A stretch of 64,000 nt of DNA from an uncultured Oscillospiraceae bacterium (GTDB lineage Bacteria; Bacillota; Clostridia; Oscillospirales; Oscillospiraceae): positions 1 through 64,000 of the forward strand of contig CAAGBT010000025.1 of NCBI GenBank assembly GCA_900768135.1. The letters run 5' to 3'. This document shows, one piece after another, positions 42,795 to 51,547 of the stretch (positions are counted from its first letter, which is position 1; each line of letters opens with the position of its first letter). Position numbers and translations under genes: made by a program. The notes below the pieces were generated by a model. It was not told the origin of the DNA. It did no database searches and saw only the letters and a program-made list of their open reading frames with translations.

Positions 42795-43853
42795 ATGTCT
42801 ATGGAACGCTTTTCCTCCCGGCGCGTGATCTATTACGACATTCTCCGCATTGCTGCGATCTTTTTTGTCGTCGCCGTGCATCTTTCGGCGCAGCATTGGC
42901 TTGATGTTGACGTCAGCTCACGCGCGTGGTTCGCCTTCAATCTCTACTGCACCACGGGCAAATGGTCCGTTCCTGTGTTTGTGATGATCAGCGGCGCTCT
43001 GTTTTTGAGACGGGAGCTCGACATCCGGACCATCTTGAAAAAGTACCTGCTGCGCATTGCCATAGCGTTCGCATTCTGGTCGGCGGCTTACGCGCTCTTC
43101 GTGCGCGCCCTTTACGGCATCACGTGGGACGAGGTCCTTTTCCGCTTTTTCACAGGCCATTATCACATGTGGTTCCTCTTTATGATTGCGGGACTCTATC
43201 TGCTCATTCCGCTGCTGCGCCCCATTGTTCAAAGCGAGAAACTCATGCGATATTTTCTGCTGCTGGCATTTATTTTCACGTTTCTTCTTCCGCAGGCCGC
43301 CTTTTTCTGCTCCTTTGCCCTGCCGCAGGCCAGCGAGATCCTCCGCACCGTCATTCAGCGCACCTACTGCTATTTTCCGCTTGGTCTTACCGTTTATTTC
43401 ATCGGTGGATATTATCTCAGCCGCAGGGAATTCAGCCGCAGGGAGGAGACCGTTCTTTACTGCATCGGCGCAGCGGCCCTTCTTTTCTCCATAGCCGCCC
43501 CCGTCGTCCTTTCCAGAGCGCAGGGCGCGCCGAGCGACGCCTTTTACAACTATAACTCGCTCAACGTGCTGTTCACCAGCGTTCCGATCTTCGTTTTTGC
43601 CAAGCAGCATCTGAATTTTCCGAAGATGGGCGAGCGGTCGCTCGGCATTCTTGGCAGGCTGTCGAAATACAGCTTCGGCGTTTACCTCGTCCATCCGATG
43701 GTCATAGAGCTACTGGGGCGCTTCGGTATCGACACCTTTTCCTGCAACGCCTTTTTCTCCGTGCCGCTGCTGGCGGTCATCGTGTTCGCCGCTTCCATGG
43801 CGGTCTCGGCGCTGCTGCATCAGATCCCCGTGGTCAAAAAATACATCGTATGA
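42795..43853 (+). CDS. acyltransferase family 3 membrane protein
   Basis: A 352-residue protein with about ten membrane helices. It opens YYDILRIAAIFFVVAVHLSA, where the Arg and His are the conserved acyltransferase-3 residues, then GKWSVPVFVMISGALFL and HMWFLFMIAGLYLLIPLL. This family transfers acetyl or other acyl groups to cell-surface glycans or related acceptors. The acceptor is unknown. It starts 3 bp after the preceding membrane-protein gene and is followed by a terminator, so hyuA and these two genes may form one transcript. Confidence 0.88.
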   Translation: MSMERFSSRRVIYYDILRIAAIFFVVAVHLSAQHWLDVDVSSRAWFAFNLYCTTGKWSVPVFVMISGALFLRRELDIRTILKKYLLRIAIAFAFWSAAYALFVRALYGITWDEVLFRFFTGHYHMWFLFMIAGLYLLIPLLRPIVQSEKLMRYFLLLAFIFTFLLPQAAFFCSFALPQASEILRTVIQRTYCYFPLGLTVYFIGGYYLSRREFSRREETVLYCIGAAALLFSIAAPVVLSRAQGAPSDAFYNYNSLNVLFTSVPIFVFAKQHLNFPKMGERSLGILGRLSKYSFGVYLVHPMVIELLGRFGIDTFSCNAFFSVPLLAVIVFAASMAVSALLHQIPVVKKYIV

Positions 43854-43854
43854 C

Positions 43855-43887
43855 AAAAGGTCCGCGAGCCGTCGCTCGCGGACCTTT
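43855..43887 (-). terminator. bidirectional terminator
   Basis: AAAGGTCCGCGAGC and GCTCGCGGACCTTT form a 14-bp stem around CGTC, between the acyltransferase (+) and threonine synthase-like (-) genes. Confidence 0.85.
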
Positions 43888-43899
43888 CCCTTTTTTCTG

Positions 43900-45144
43900 T
43901 TACGCTTCCGTCCTGATGCCGCGCCTGTCGAATTCCTCGACCAGCAGGTCAAGGTCGTTCGGCAGGCTCATCGGCTCGCCGCAGAATTTGATGGCGTTGG
44001 CAACGTCCTTAAGGCCGTTGCCCGTCACGACGGAGACGACCGTGTCGTTCTCGCCGAGAACGCCCTGCTCGCAGAGCTTCTTGACCGCCGCCGTGCCGGT
44101 GACGCCCGCAGGCTCGCCGAACACGCCGCAGGTCATGCCCAGCAGCTTCTGCGCCGCCATGATCTCCTCGTCCGTCACGTTCACGACGATGCCGTTCGAC
44201 TCGCGGATCGCCATGAGCGCCTTGTCCGCGTTGCGCGGCACGCCGACGGCGATGGAGTCGGCCAGCGTGTTCTCCTCCATCGGCTCCCAGGGCTTGTTCT
44301 CCGCGATGGCGCGGTTGATCGGGTGGCAGCCCTCGGCCTGCGCGGAGATCAGGCGCGGGAGCTTATCGATAAAGCCGATGGCGTACAGATCTTTCAGGCC
44401 CTTCCATACGCCCGCGATGGTGCAGCCGTCGCCGACGGAGATGGCGAGGTAGTCCGGCATCTGCCAGCCCAGCTGCTCGGCGATCTCAAGCGAGACGGTC
44501 TTCTTGCCCTCAGACAGGTACGGGTTGATGGCTGCGTTGCGGTTGTACCAGCCCCACTTGTCGATGGCCTTTTTGGAAAGCTCAAACGTCTCTTCATAGT
44601 TGCCCTTGACGGAGATGACGTTTGCGCCGAAGGTCATCAGCTGCGCGACCTTGCCCTTGGGCGCGCGCTCGGGGACGAAGATGAAGGTCTTGAGGCCTGC
44701 GGCGGCGGCGTTGCCTGCAAGAGAACTCGCGGCGTTGCCCGTGGACGAGCAGGCGATGATCTTCGCGCCCGCCTCGCCCGCCTTGGCGACCGCCATGGCG
44801 GAGGCACGGTCCTTCAGGGACGCCGTCGGATTCTGCCCGTCGTCCTTGACCCAGAGCTTTTTGAGGCCGAGCTGCCTGGCAAGGCGCGGCTCCTCATAGA
44901 GCGGACTCCAGCCCACGCGCAGCGGCGTGTCGGGCGTGGTCTCCTCAACGGGCAGCAGCTCACGGTAGCGCCACATCGTGTTCGGGCGGGTCTTGAGCTT
45001 TTCCTTCGTCAGGTTTTTCTTGATATAATCGTAATCATAGATGATATCGAGGATACCGCCGCACGCGCAGTCCGTAAGGTTCGGCGCCGCCTCGTATTCC
45101 CTGCCGCACTTGACGCAGCGGGCGCATTTGACGTTTTTGAGCAT
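43900..45144 (-). CDS. threonine synthase-like PLP enzyme
   Basis: A 414-residue fold-type-II PLP enzyme. An N-terminal zinc-ribbon-like segment (CARCVKCGREYE, CACGG) precedes the catalytic part. The PLP lysine is in NPTASLKDRASAMAV, the Asn loop is CSSTGNAASSLAG, and the Gly-rich phosphate loop is SVGDGCTIAG. The best family match is threonine synthase, which converts O-phosphohomoserine to threonine. Its position in a purine-catabolic operon makes an altered substrate, such as a diamino acid, worth considering. ATG 45144 has AAAAGGAGG upstream. It is the last gene of the regulator - PLP - PLP operon. Confidence 0.85.
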   Translation of the reverse strand: MLKNVKCARCVKCGREYEAAPNLTDCACGGILDIIYDYDYIKKNLTKEKLKTRPNTMWRYRELLPVEETTPDTPLRVGWSPLYEEPRLARQLGLKKLWVKDDGQNPTASLKDRASAMAVAKAGEAGAKIIACSSTGNAASSLAGNAAAAGLKTFIFVPERAPKGKVAQLMTFGANVISVKGNYEETFELSKKAIDKWGWYNRNAAINPYLSEGKKTVSLEIAEQLGWQMPDYLAISVGDGCTIAGVWKGLKDLYAIGFIDKLPRLISAQAEGCHPINRAIAENKPWEPMEENTLADSIAVGVPRNADKALMAIRESNGIVVNVTDEEIMAAQKLLGMTCGVFGEPAGVTGTAAVKKLCEQGVLGENDTVVSVVTGNGLKDVANAIKFCGEPMSLPNDLDLLVEEFDRRGIRTEA

Positions 45145-45164
45145 GATGCTCCTCCTTTTGAAAA

Positions 45165-45195
45165 TCGGAGGGCGGGCGTATCGCCCGCCCTCCGG
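45165..45195 (-). terminator. hairpin between the two PLP-enzyme genes
   Basis: On the minus strand CGGAGGGCGGGCG pairs with CGCCCGCCCTCCG around a 3-nt loop, followed by ATTTTC. The T-run is short, so it is a weak terminator or RNA-processing/stability hairpin. Confidence 0.5.
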
Positions 45196-45215
45196 CACTG
45201 TTATGGATGGATCGC

Positions 45216-46697
45216 TTAGAGCGCCTTGAGAAGGCCGGTGGCCTCGTTGAACTCGTTGATAAGCTCATCAAGCTCGGCAGCCTGCGCGTGAACGGCGTCC
45301 CAAGTTCCCTTGGTGTCGTACCAGAGCGCGTTGAGATCCTTGACGTCGCGCGCCTGCTGCTCGACCCAGGTGTAATACTTGAGGTTGTGGATGCGCTTGC
45401 GGTCGTTGTAGGTCAGCTCGAGCATATTGTCGGTCTTGAGGCCGAGCATATGCAGGTTGTGGTCGAGGCGGGCTTCCTCTTCATTGTAAGCGCCGTGCAT
45501 CTCGTTGAGTTCCTCGATGCGGCTGCCGTACATCACGGCAGAGTCGGTCAGAACGGTGCAAAGAACGTCGTCCTCCGTCAGCTCGTAGTACTTGGCCATC
45601 TTGATGCAGCACAGCACGTTGGCGATACCGGAGATGCCGAGCCAGGTCAGCTTCTCGATCAGCTCATCGGAGAGCTTCAGCTCCTCCTTGAGGTACTTCT
45701 GGCCGTCCTTCGTGTTGAACAGGCGCAGCAGGCGCTGGGAGTCCTCGTCGTCGATGGCGATGGCCATGTCGGTGTTCTTCACGTTGTGGATCCAGGGGAT
45801 GTGCTTGTCGCCGATGCCCTCGATACGGTGGCCGCCGAAGCCGTTGTTGAGGATGGTGGGACACTGCAGCGCTTCGCCCACGCCGAGCTTGAGACCGGGA
45901 TAGCGCTCCTTGAGCAGGTCGCCCGCCGACATCGTACCGGCGGAGCCGGAGGTGAAGCACGCGCCCGCCAGACGCTGACCGGGCTTCTTCACGGCCTCGA
46001 AGAGGTCGGCAAGGGCGTAGCCCGTGACGTTGTAGTGCCACAGCGGGTTGCCCATCTCTTCAAACTGGTTGAAGATCATCATGCTGGGATCCTGCTTGAG
46101 TTCCCACGTCTTGTCGAAGATTTCCTTGACGTTGGACTCGCAGCCCGGGGTAGCGATGACCTGGCCGGCGATCTTGCTGAGCCAGTCGAAGCGCTCCTTG
46201 CTCATCTCGGCGGGAAGGATGGCAACGGAGTCAACGGCGAGAAGCTTGGAATTGAACGCGCCGCCGCGGCAGTAGTTGCCGGTGGAGGGCCACACGGCGT
46301 GATGATAATCGGCGTCGAACTGGCCGGTCACGAGGCGCGGGGCAAGGCAGCCGAAGGACGCGCCGACCTTATGGCAGCCGGTGGGGAACCACTTGCCCGC
46401 CATGGCGAGGATGCGGCACTTCACGCCGGACAGCTCAGAGGGGATCTCGACATAGTTGGGAACGGCCTGAAAAAGGCCGCCGGACTCCTTGGCCTCATTC
46501 TTCCAGGTAATGCGGAAGAGGTTAAGGGGATTCACATCCCAAAGGCCCACGCCCTTGAGCTTTTCCTGGATCTTTTCAGGGATGGTCTCGGGGTGCTGCA
46601 TCTGCGCGATGGTCGGGATGATGACGTTGTTTTCCTTGGCCTTCTGGATATTGTGCGCAAGGCCGGTTTTGTTGATGGTCAGATCGATTTTGCCCAT
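45216..46697 (-). CDS. PLP-dependent lyase-like protein (TrpB/cysteine synthase fold), unknown substrate
   Basis: A 493-residue fold-type-II PLP protein, larger than cysteine synthases. Features resemble TrpB-like enzymes: TGCHKVGASFGC, where the Lys should bind PLP, STGNYCRGGAF, and the Gly-rich phosphate loop TSGSAGTMSAGD. The C-terminal about 130 residues (from YYELTEDDVLC) are helical. Homologues are labelled only as PLP-dependent protein subunit beta. It starts 2 bp after the regulator gene, so it is tightly coupled to the regulator divergent from ygeY-ygeW-arcC. A role as ammonia-lyase on the pathway's amino acid product is inference. Confidence 0.82.
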   Translation of the reverse strand: MGKIDLTINKTGLAHNIQKAKENNVIIPTIAQMQHPETIPEKIQEKLKGVGLWDVNPLNLFRITWKNEAKESGGLFQAVPNYVEIPSELSGVKCRILAMAGKWFPTGCHKVGASFGCLAPRLVTGQFDADYHHAVWPSTGNYCRGGAFNSKLLAVDSVAILPAEMSKERFDWLSKIAGQVIATPGCESNVKEIFDKTWELKQDPSMMIFNQFEEMGNPLWHYNVTGYALADLFEAVKKPGQRLAGACFTSGSAGTMSAGDLLKERYPGLKLGVGEALQCPTILNNGFGGHRIEGIGDKHIPWIHNVKNTDMAIAIDDEDSQRLLRLFNTKDGQKYLKEELKLSDELIEKLTWLGISGIANVLCCIKMAKYYELTEDDVLCTVLTDSAVMYGSRIEELNEMHGAYNEEEARLDHNLHMLGLKTDNMLELTYNDRKRIHNLKYYTWVEQQARDVKDLNALWYDTKGTWDAVHAQAAELDELINEFNEATGLLKAL

Positions 46698-46699
46698 GG

Positions 46700-47329
46700 T
46701 TACTTCTCCTCCTGTTGTTTGTCGATATATGAGTATAGTGTGTATTTGGATATGCCGAAGTATTTGGCGACCTTGTCGCCGGATTTGGTCACGAGAAACG
46801 CCCCGTTCTGGCTGAGGAAGCCAATAGCGCGCATCTTATCGTCCTTGTTCATCAGAACAACGGGCTTTCCCACAAGCGCAACGGACTGCGCGATCAGCTC
46901 ATCGAGAAGGTCGTTCACATTCACGATCTTTTCCGGCTCGCTCTGCGAATGATCCCGCGTGTCGGTCAGCTCATGCACGGCGCTTTCCACCATCAAAAGC
47001 GATGAAATATCGTAATTGACGCCGAGGATCGCCGCTACCTTGCCGCTTCTTCCGCGGATGTACATCGTGGAGGACTTGAGTATCTTTCCGTCCGGCGTTT
47101 TTGTCAGGTAGCTCAGATGGTCCTCCGGCTGCGCATCCAGCTGGCGCACCTGCTCGAGTACAACGTGCGATGCGCCGTCGCCCACCTTGCGCCCGGTAAC
47201 GTGTCCGTTTTCGATGGCAACGATGGAATGCTCGGGATGCTTTGCGCCAACATCGTGGATCACGACCTCGCAGCTGCTGCCAAATGTTGCAGCGATTCCC
47301 TTTGCGACCTGCTCCAGGGCTTTCTGCAT
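46700..47329 (-). CDS. YheO-like PAS/helix-turn-helix transcriptional regulator
   Basis: A 209-residue regulator. Residues 1-115 form the YheO-like PAS sensor (ATFGSSCEVVIHDVGAKHPE, SSTMYIRGRSGKVAAILGVN). Residues 150-205 form the HTH_22-type DNA-binding part (FLSQNGAFLVTKSGDKVAKY, FGISKYTLYSYI). Such regulators often control adjacent catabolic operons in Clostridia. It is transcribed divergently from ygeY, and the 214-bp interval holds two similar promoters and palindromes. It probably senses a purine-derived intermediate, which is inference. Confidence 0.88.
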   Translation of the reverse strand: MQKALEQVAKGIAATFGSSCEVVIHDVGAKHPEHSIVAIENGHVTGRKVGDGASHVVLEQVRQLDAQPEDHLSYLTKTPDGKILKSSTMYIRGRSGKVAAILGVNYDISSLLMVESAVHELTDTRDHSQSEPEKIVNVNDLLDELIAQSVALVGKPVVLMNKDDKMRAIGFLSQNGAFLVTKSGDKVAKYFGISKYTLYSYIDKQQEEK

Positions 47330-47379
47330 TGCGGCTTCGATGGTCTATCCCCTCCTCTTCTCCTGATATCTCATTTCCC

Positions 47380-47409
47380 ATGATATCATAAATCAAAAAG
47401 ATTGCAATC
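47380..47409 (-). promoter_or_regulatory. promoter of the regulator-PLP operon with palindromic elements
   Basis: On the minus strand TTGCAA (47407-47402) and TATCAT (47385-47380) are 16 bp apart. The -35 sits in the perfect palindrome GATTGCAATC (47400-47409) and the -10 in the palindrome ATGATATCAT (47380-47389), both plausible operators. Confidence 0.65.
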
Positions 47410-47448
47410 ATTTTTTCAAAAAAATATTTAGCATTTCAAATTTTTTGT

Positions 47449-47476
47449 TTGACTTCTCTGCTACTTATGATATGAT
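47449..47476 (+). promoter_or_regulatory. promoter of ygeY-ygeW-arcC
   Basis: TTGACT (47449-47454) and TATGAT (47471-47476) are 16 bp apart. The -10 region TTATGATATGAT closely copies the sequence around the -10 of the divergent promoter. Confidence 0.75.
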
Positions 47477-47543
47477 AAGGACAGTATACGAGATGTTTAA
47501 TTCTGTGATTATCAACATCATCATCTTTTTACGGAGGTCAACC

Positions 47544-48941
47544 ATGGATTTTGAAGCAATCAAAAAGGCTGCTGCCGCCTACGGTCCTGACATGACCCGC
47601 TTCCTGCGCGACATGATCGCCATCCCCAGCGAGAGCTGCGAGGAAAAGGGCGTTGTGATGCGCATCAAGGACGAGATGGAAAAGCTCGGCTTCGACAAGG
47701 TCGAGATCGACCAGCTCGGCAACGTCATCGGCTGGATGGGTTCGGGCGACCGCATCATCGCCATCGATTCCCACATCGACACCGTCGGCATCGGCAACCG
47801 CGACAACTGGACCAACGATCCTTACGAGGGCTACGAGGACGAGAAGGTCATCTACGGCCGCGGCGGCTCCGACCAGGAGGGCGGCATGGCCGCCGCCGCT
47901 TACGGCGCAAAGATCATGAAGGATCTCGGTCTCATCCCCGAGGGCTACAAGATCATGGTCGTCGGCTCCGTGCAGGAGGAGGACTGCGACGGTATGTGCT
48001 GGCAGTCCATCGTGAACGAATATTTCAAGGGTCCCGAGGACGCAAGGAATCAGATCGAGTTCGTCATCTCCACCGAGCCGACCGACGGCGGCATCTACCG
48101 CGGCCACCGCGGCCGCATGGAGATCCGCGTGGATATGCACGGCGTCTCCTGCCACGGCTCCGCACCCGAGCGCGGCGATAACGCCATCCACAAGATGGCC
48201 GAGGTTCTGCTCAACGTGCGCGACCTGAACGAGAACGACGCGGCTGACGACAAGGAGATCAAGGGGCTTGTCAAGATGCTCGACCCGAAGTATAATCCTG
48301 AACACTGGGAGGATGCGCGCTTCCTTGGCCGCGGCACCTGCACCACCAGCCAGATCTTCTACACCTCTCCCTCCCGCTGCGCCGTTGCCGACTCCTGCGC
48401 CATTTCCATCGACCGCCGCATGACCGCAGGCGAAACGTACCAGTCCTGCCTGAAGGAAATTGAAGACCTGCCCGCGTGCAGGAAGTACGCCAAGGACGTC
48501 AAGGTCAGCATGTATATGTACGACCGTCCGGCGTGGACCGGTCACGTTTACGAGACCGAGTGCTTCTTCCCCACCTGGATCAACAAGGAGTCCGCTCCCC
48601 ACGTGCAGGCGCTTGTTGACGCGCATCACGCCCTGTGGGGCGCTGAGCGCATCGGCGCGGATGAGAAGGCCATGTCCACCCGCGCCGGCCGTCCCCTGAC
48701 CGACAAGTGGACCTTCTCCACCAACGGCGTTTCCATCCAGGGCCGCTACGGCATCCCCTGCGTCGGCTTCGGCCCGGGCGCCGAGTCCCAGGCACACGCC
48801 CCCAACGAGATCACTTGGAAGCAGGACCTCGTCACCTGCGCGGCGCTCTATGCCGCCGTCCCCGGCCTTTACAAGCCCGGCAGCAAGGACGAGTCCGCCA
48901 CGAGCTTCCGCCAGGAACTGACGGGGAACGACATCAAATAA
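47544..48941 (+). CDS. ygeY: YgeY family metallohydrolase (M20-like)
   Basis: A 465-residue M20-family metallopeptidase/deacylase. Motifs: [15 protein letters not shown] (first His and Asp), [23 protein letters not shown] with the catalytic Glu pair, and [11 protein letters not shown] with the last His. The dimerisation lid lies between about residues 200 and 330. In the anaerobic purine pathway YgeY is associated with hydrolysis of a ureido/N-carbamoyl or amide intermediate towards 2,3-diaminopropionate. It starts at ATG 47544 behind CGGAGG. The selenium-linked family name comes from genomic neighbourhood, not activity. Confidence 0.95.
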   Translation: MDFEAIKKAAAAYGPDMTRFLRDMIAIPSESCEEKGVVMRIKDEMEKLGFDKVEIDQLGNVIGWMGSGDRIIAIDSHIDTVGIGNRDNWTNDPYEGYEDEKVIYGRGGSDQEGGMAAAAYGAKIMKDLGLIPEGYKIMVVGSVQEEDCDGMCWQSIVNEYFKGPEDARNQIEFVISTEPTDGGIYRGHRGRMEIRVDMHGVSCHGSAPERGDNAIHKMAEVLLNVRDLNENDAADDKEIKGLVKMLDPKYNPEHWEDARFLGRGTCTTSQIFYTSPSRCAVADSCAISIDRRMTAGETYQSCLKEIEDLPACRKYAKDVKVSMYMYDRPAWTGHVYETECFFPTWINKESAPHVQALVDAHHALWGAERIGADEKAMSTRAGRPLTDKWTFSTNGVSIQGRYGIPCVGFGPGAESQAHAPNEITWKQDLVTCAALYAAVPGLYKPGSKDESATSFRQELTGNDIK

Positions 48942-49056
48942 CTACTTCTAACTACTTCAAAAACGCGCAGGCCCATTTTTGAGAAGGCTTTCAGTGCGCG
49001 GCGCAAATATTTCAAACAATTTTTACCATACTACAAGATAAAGGAGAACTCTCACC

Positions 49057-50250
49057 ATGAGCAAGACGGTTGAACTGGCACGCCACCTTGAGACCCTGCA
49101 CATCAACAATATGTACAAGAACGATTTTTACTGGACCTGGGACAAGACCGACGAGGAGATCGACGCGGTCTTCACCGTGGCCGACGCGCTGCGCGACCTG
49201 CGCGAGCGCAACAAGAACACCAAGGTCTTCAACTCCGGCCTCGGCATCTCGATCTTCCGCGACAACTCCACCCGCACCCGTTTCTCTTTCGCTTCCGCCT
49301 GCAACCTGCTCGGCCTTGAGGAGCAGGTGCTTGACGAAAAGGTGAGCCAGATCGCCCACGGCGAGACCGTGCGCGAAACGGCGAACATGGTTTCCTTCAT
49401 GGCCGACGTTATCGGCATCCGCGACGATATGTTCATCGGCGAGGGCCACAAGTATCAGAAGACCTTTATCGACGCGCTGGAAGAGGGCTACCGCGACGGC
49501 ATCCTTGAGCAGCGCCCGACGCTTGTGAACCTCCAGTGCGACGTCGATCACCCGACGCAGTGCATGGCCGATATGCTGCACATCATCCATTACTTCGGCG
49601 GCGTGGAAAACCTCAAGGGCAAGAAGGTCGCCATGACCTGGGCCTACTCCCCCAGCTACGGCAAGCCCCTCTCCGTTCCGCAGGGCGTGATCGGCCTGTT
49701 CACCCGCTTCGGCATGGACGTTACCCTTGCCCACCCCGAGGGCTACGAGGTCATGCCCGAGGTCGAGGAGATCGCCAAAAAGAACGCGGCGGCCACCGGC
49801 GGCAGCTTTAGCAAGTGCAGCGACATGAAGGAAGCCTTCAAGGACGCCGACATCGTTTATCCCAAGTCCTGGGCGCCGTTCAAGGCCATGGAAGAGCGCA
49901 CGAAGCTTTATCAGGCCGGCGACAAGGCCGGTATTGACGCGCTGGAGAAAAAGCTCCTTGCGCAGAACGCCGAGCATAAGGACTGGGCCTGCACCGAAGA
50001 GATGATGAAGCTCACGAAGGACGGCAAGGCGCTCTATCTGCACTGCCTGCCCGCCGATATCTCCGGCCTTTCCTGCCCCGAGGGCGAGGTGGACAACAGC
50101 GTGTTCGACCGTTATATCGTCCCCCTGTACAAGCAGGCCTCCTACAAGCCCTATATCATCGCTGCAATGATCTTCCTCGCCCAGGTCAAGGATCCCGTCC
50201 GCGCCCTGATGGAGATGGACAAGTCCGACGCCGAGCGCAAGATGTTCTGA
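49057..50250 (+). CDS. ygeW: YgeW knotted carbamoyltransferase
   Basis: A 397-residue member of the aspartate/ornithine transcarbamoylase superfamily. The carbamoyl-phosphate loop reads DNSTRTRFSFASA. VDHPTQCMADM is the HPTQ motif and LHCLPADISG the HCLP motif. The true amino acid partner is unresolved for YgeW; in purine catabolism it is thought to release carbamoyl phosphate from a ureido compound by phosphorolysis. arcC follows and would turn this into ATP. It is 115 bp after ygeY with ribosome-binding site AAGGAG. Confidence 0.95.
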   Translation: MSKTVELARHLETLHINNMYKNDFYWTWDKTDEEIDAVFTVADALRDLRERNKNTKVFNSGLGISIFRDNSTRTRFSFASACNLLGLEEQVLDEKVSQIAHGETVRETANMVSFMADVIGIRDDMFIGEGHKYQKTFIDALEEGYRDGILEQRPTLVNLQCDVDHPTQCMADMLHIIHYFGGVENLKGKKVAMTWAYSPSYGKPLSVPQGVIGLFTRFGMDVTLAHPEGYEVMPEVEEIAKKNAAATGGSFSKCSDMKEAFKDADIVYPKSWAPFKAMEERTKLYQAGDKAGIDALEKKLLAQNAEHKDWACTEEMMKLTKDGKALYLHCLPADISGLSCPEGEVDNSVFDRYIVPLYKQASYKPYIIAAMIFLAQVKDPVRALMEMDKSDAERKMF

Positions 50251-50274
50251 TCCCCCCGCACCCCGGACAACTTC

Positions 50275-50301
50275 AAAAAAAGCGGCTCTGCCGCTTTTTT
50301 T
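50275..50301 (+). terminator. terminator-like hairpin between ygeW and arcC
   Basis: AAAAAAAGCGGC and GCCGCTTTTTTT form a stem of 5 GC pairs extended by A-T pairs, around TCT. Partial readthrough would set arcC below ygeW. Confidence 0.7.
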
Positions 50302-50352
50302 GGCAATAAGAGAAATTCCAAATCATCATATCTACAAGGAGAGATAGTCATC

Positions 50353-51288
50353 ATGAGCAAGAGAATTGTCATCGCCCTGGGCGGCAACGCGCTGGGCAAC
50401 ACCCCCTATGAGCAGCTCGCCCTCGTCACCGAGACCGCGAAGCCCATCGTTGACCTCATCGCGCAGGGCAACGAGGTCATCATCGCCCACGGCAACGGCC
50501 CGCAGGTCGGCATGATCAACCTCGGCATGGCCACCGCCGCCGAGGCCAAGGCCATCAAGTCCGATATGCCCTTCCCCGAGTGCGGCGCGATGAGCCAGGG
50601 CTATATCGGCTACCACCTGCAGAACGCCATCGGCAACGAGCTTGCCTCCCGCGGCATGAACAAGGACGTTGCAACCGTCGTGACGCAGGTCCTCGTTGAT
50701 GAAGCCGACCCTGCCTTCCAGCATCCCACCAAGCCCGTCGGCGCGTTCTACGACAAGGAGACCGCTGACCGCATCGCCGCCGAGAAGGGCTACACCATGG
50801 TTGAGGACGCCGGTCGCGGCTACCGCCAGGTCGTCCCCTCCCCCAAGCCCATCGACGTTATTGAGAAGAACACCGTCAAGGCGCTCGTTGACAACGGTAC
50901 GGTCGTTATCACGGTCGGCGGCGGCGGTATCCCCGTTGTCCGCAAGGACGGCAAGCTTTACGGCACGCCCGCCGTCATCGACAAGGATTTTGCCTCCGCC
51001 AAGCTCGCAGAGCTGCTCGATGCCGATATGCTTGTCATCCTGACCGCCGTTGAAAAGGTCGCCATCAACTTCGGCAAGCCCGACCAGAAGGGTCTTGACA
51101 CCCTGACGCCGGACGAGGCGCGCAAGTATATCGATGAGAAGCAGTTTGCCCCCGGCTCCATGCTGCCGAAGGTTCAGGCCGCCATGTCGTTTGCAGAATC
51201 CAAGAGCGGACGCACCGCGCTCATCACGCTGCTGGAAAAGGCAGCTGAGGGCATCGAGGGCAAGACCGGCACCCGCGTGCAGATGTAA
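50353..51288 (+). CDS. arcC: carbamate kinase
   Basis: A 311-residue carbamate kinase that makes ATP from carbamoyl phosphate and ADP, releasing ammonia and carbon dioxide. Motifs: IVIALGGNALGN, VIIAHGNGPQVGMI, QGYIGYHLQNAI, VITVGGGGIPVV and GSMLPKVQAAMSFAES. The position after ygeW links it to carbamoyl phosphate from purine-derived ureido groups; no arginine deiminase genes are nearby. It starts at ATG 50353 behind AAGGAGAG. Confidence 0.97.
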   Translation: MSKRIVIALGGNALGNTPYEQLALVTETAKPIVDLIAQGNEVIIAHGNGPQVGMINLGMATAAEAKAIKSDMPFPECGAMSQGYIGYHLQNAIGNELASRGMNKDVATVVTQVLVDEADPAFQHPTKPVGAFYDKETADRIAAEKGYTMVEDAGRGYRQVVPSPKPIDVIEKNTVKALVDNGTVVITVGGGGIPVVRKDGKLYGTPAVIDKDFASAKLAELLDADMLVILTAVEKVAINFGKPDQKGLDTLTPDEARKYIDEKQFAPGSMLPKVQAAMSFAESKSGRTALITLLEKAAEGIEGKTGTRVQM

Positions 51289-51327
51289 GTCCTTTCCACT
51301 CATAAGCGCCAAACATTCCGTACAACA

Positions 51328-51368
51328 CAAACAAAAGGTTTGCCCGCATGGGCAAACCTTTTGTTTGA
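51328..51368 (+). terminator. intrinsic terminator of the ygeY-ygeW-arcC operon
   Basis: CAAACAAAAGGTTTGCCC and its exact reverse complement form an 18-bp stem around GCAT. Confidence 0.85.
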
Positions 51369-51460
51369 TTTCCTGACGATTTTTTTGAAATTTCTCCCTA
51401 ATGCTTAAAATACTTTCATTTTTTTGGTAAACTTTTCGATTCATTTTTGATTTTGCCCCG

Positions 51461-51489
51461 TTGCGTTTTTCTTGAAAATTCTGTATGAT
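51461..51489 (+). promoter_or_regulatory. sigma-A promoter of the BMP-family binding protein gene
   Basis: TTGCGT (51461-51466) and TATGAT (51484-51489) are 17 bp apart, about 58 bp upstream of the start codon. Confidence 0.7.
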
Positions 51490-51547
51490 ACTGTTTAAAG
51501 GTATTGTCCCTTCAGGGGCTTGCCAACTATTAAGGAGGATTTACCAC

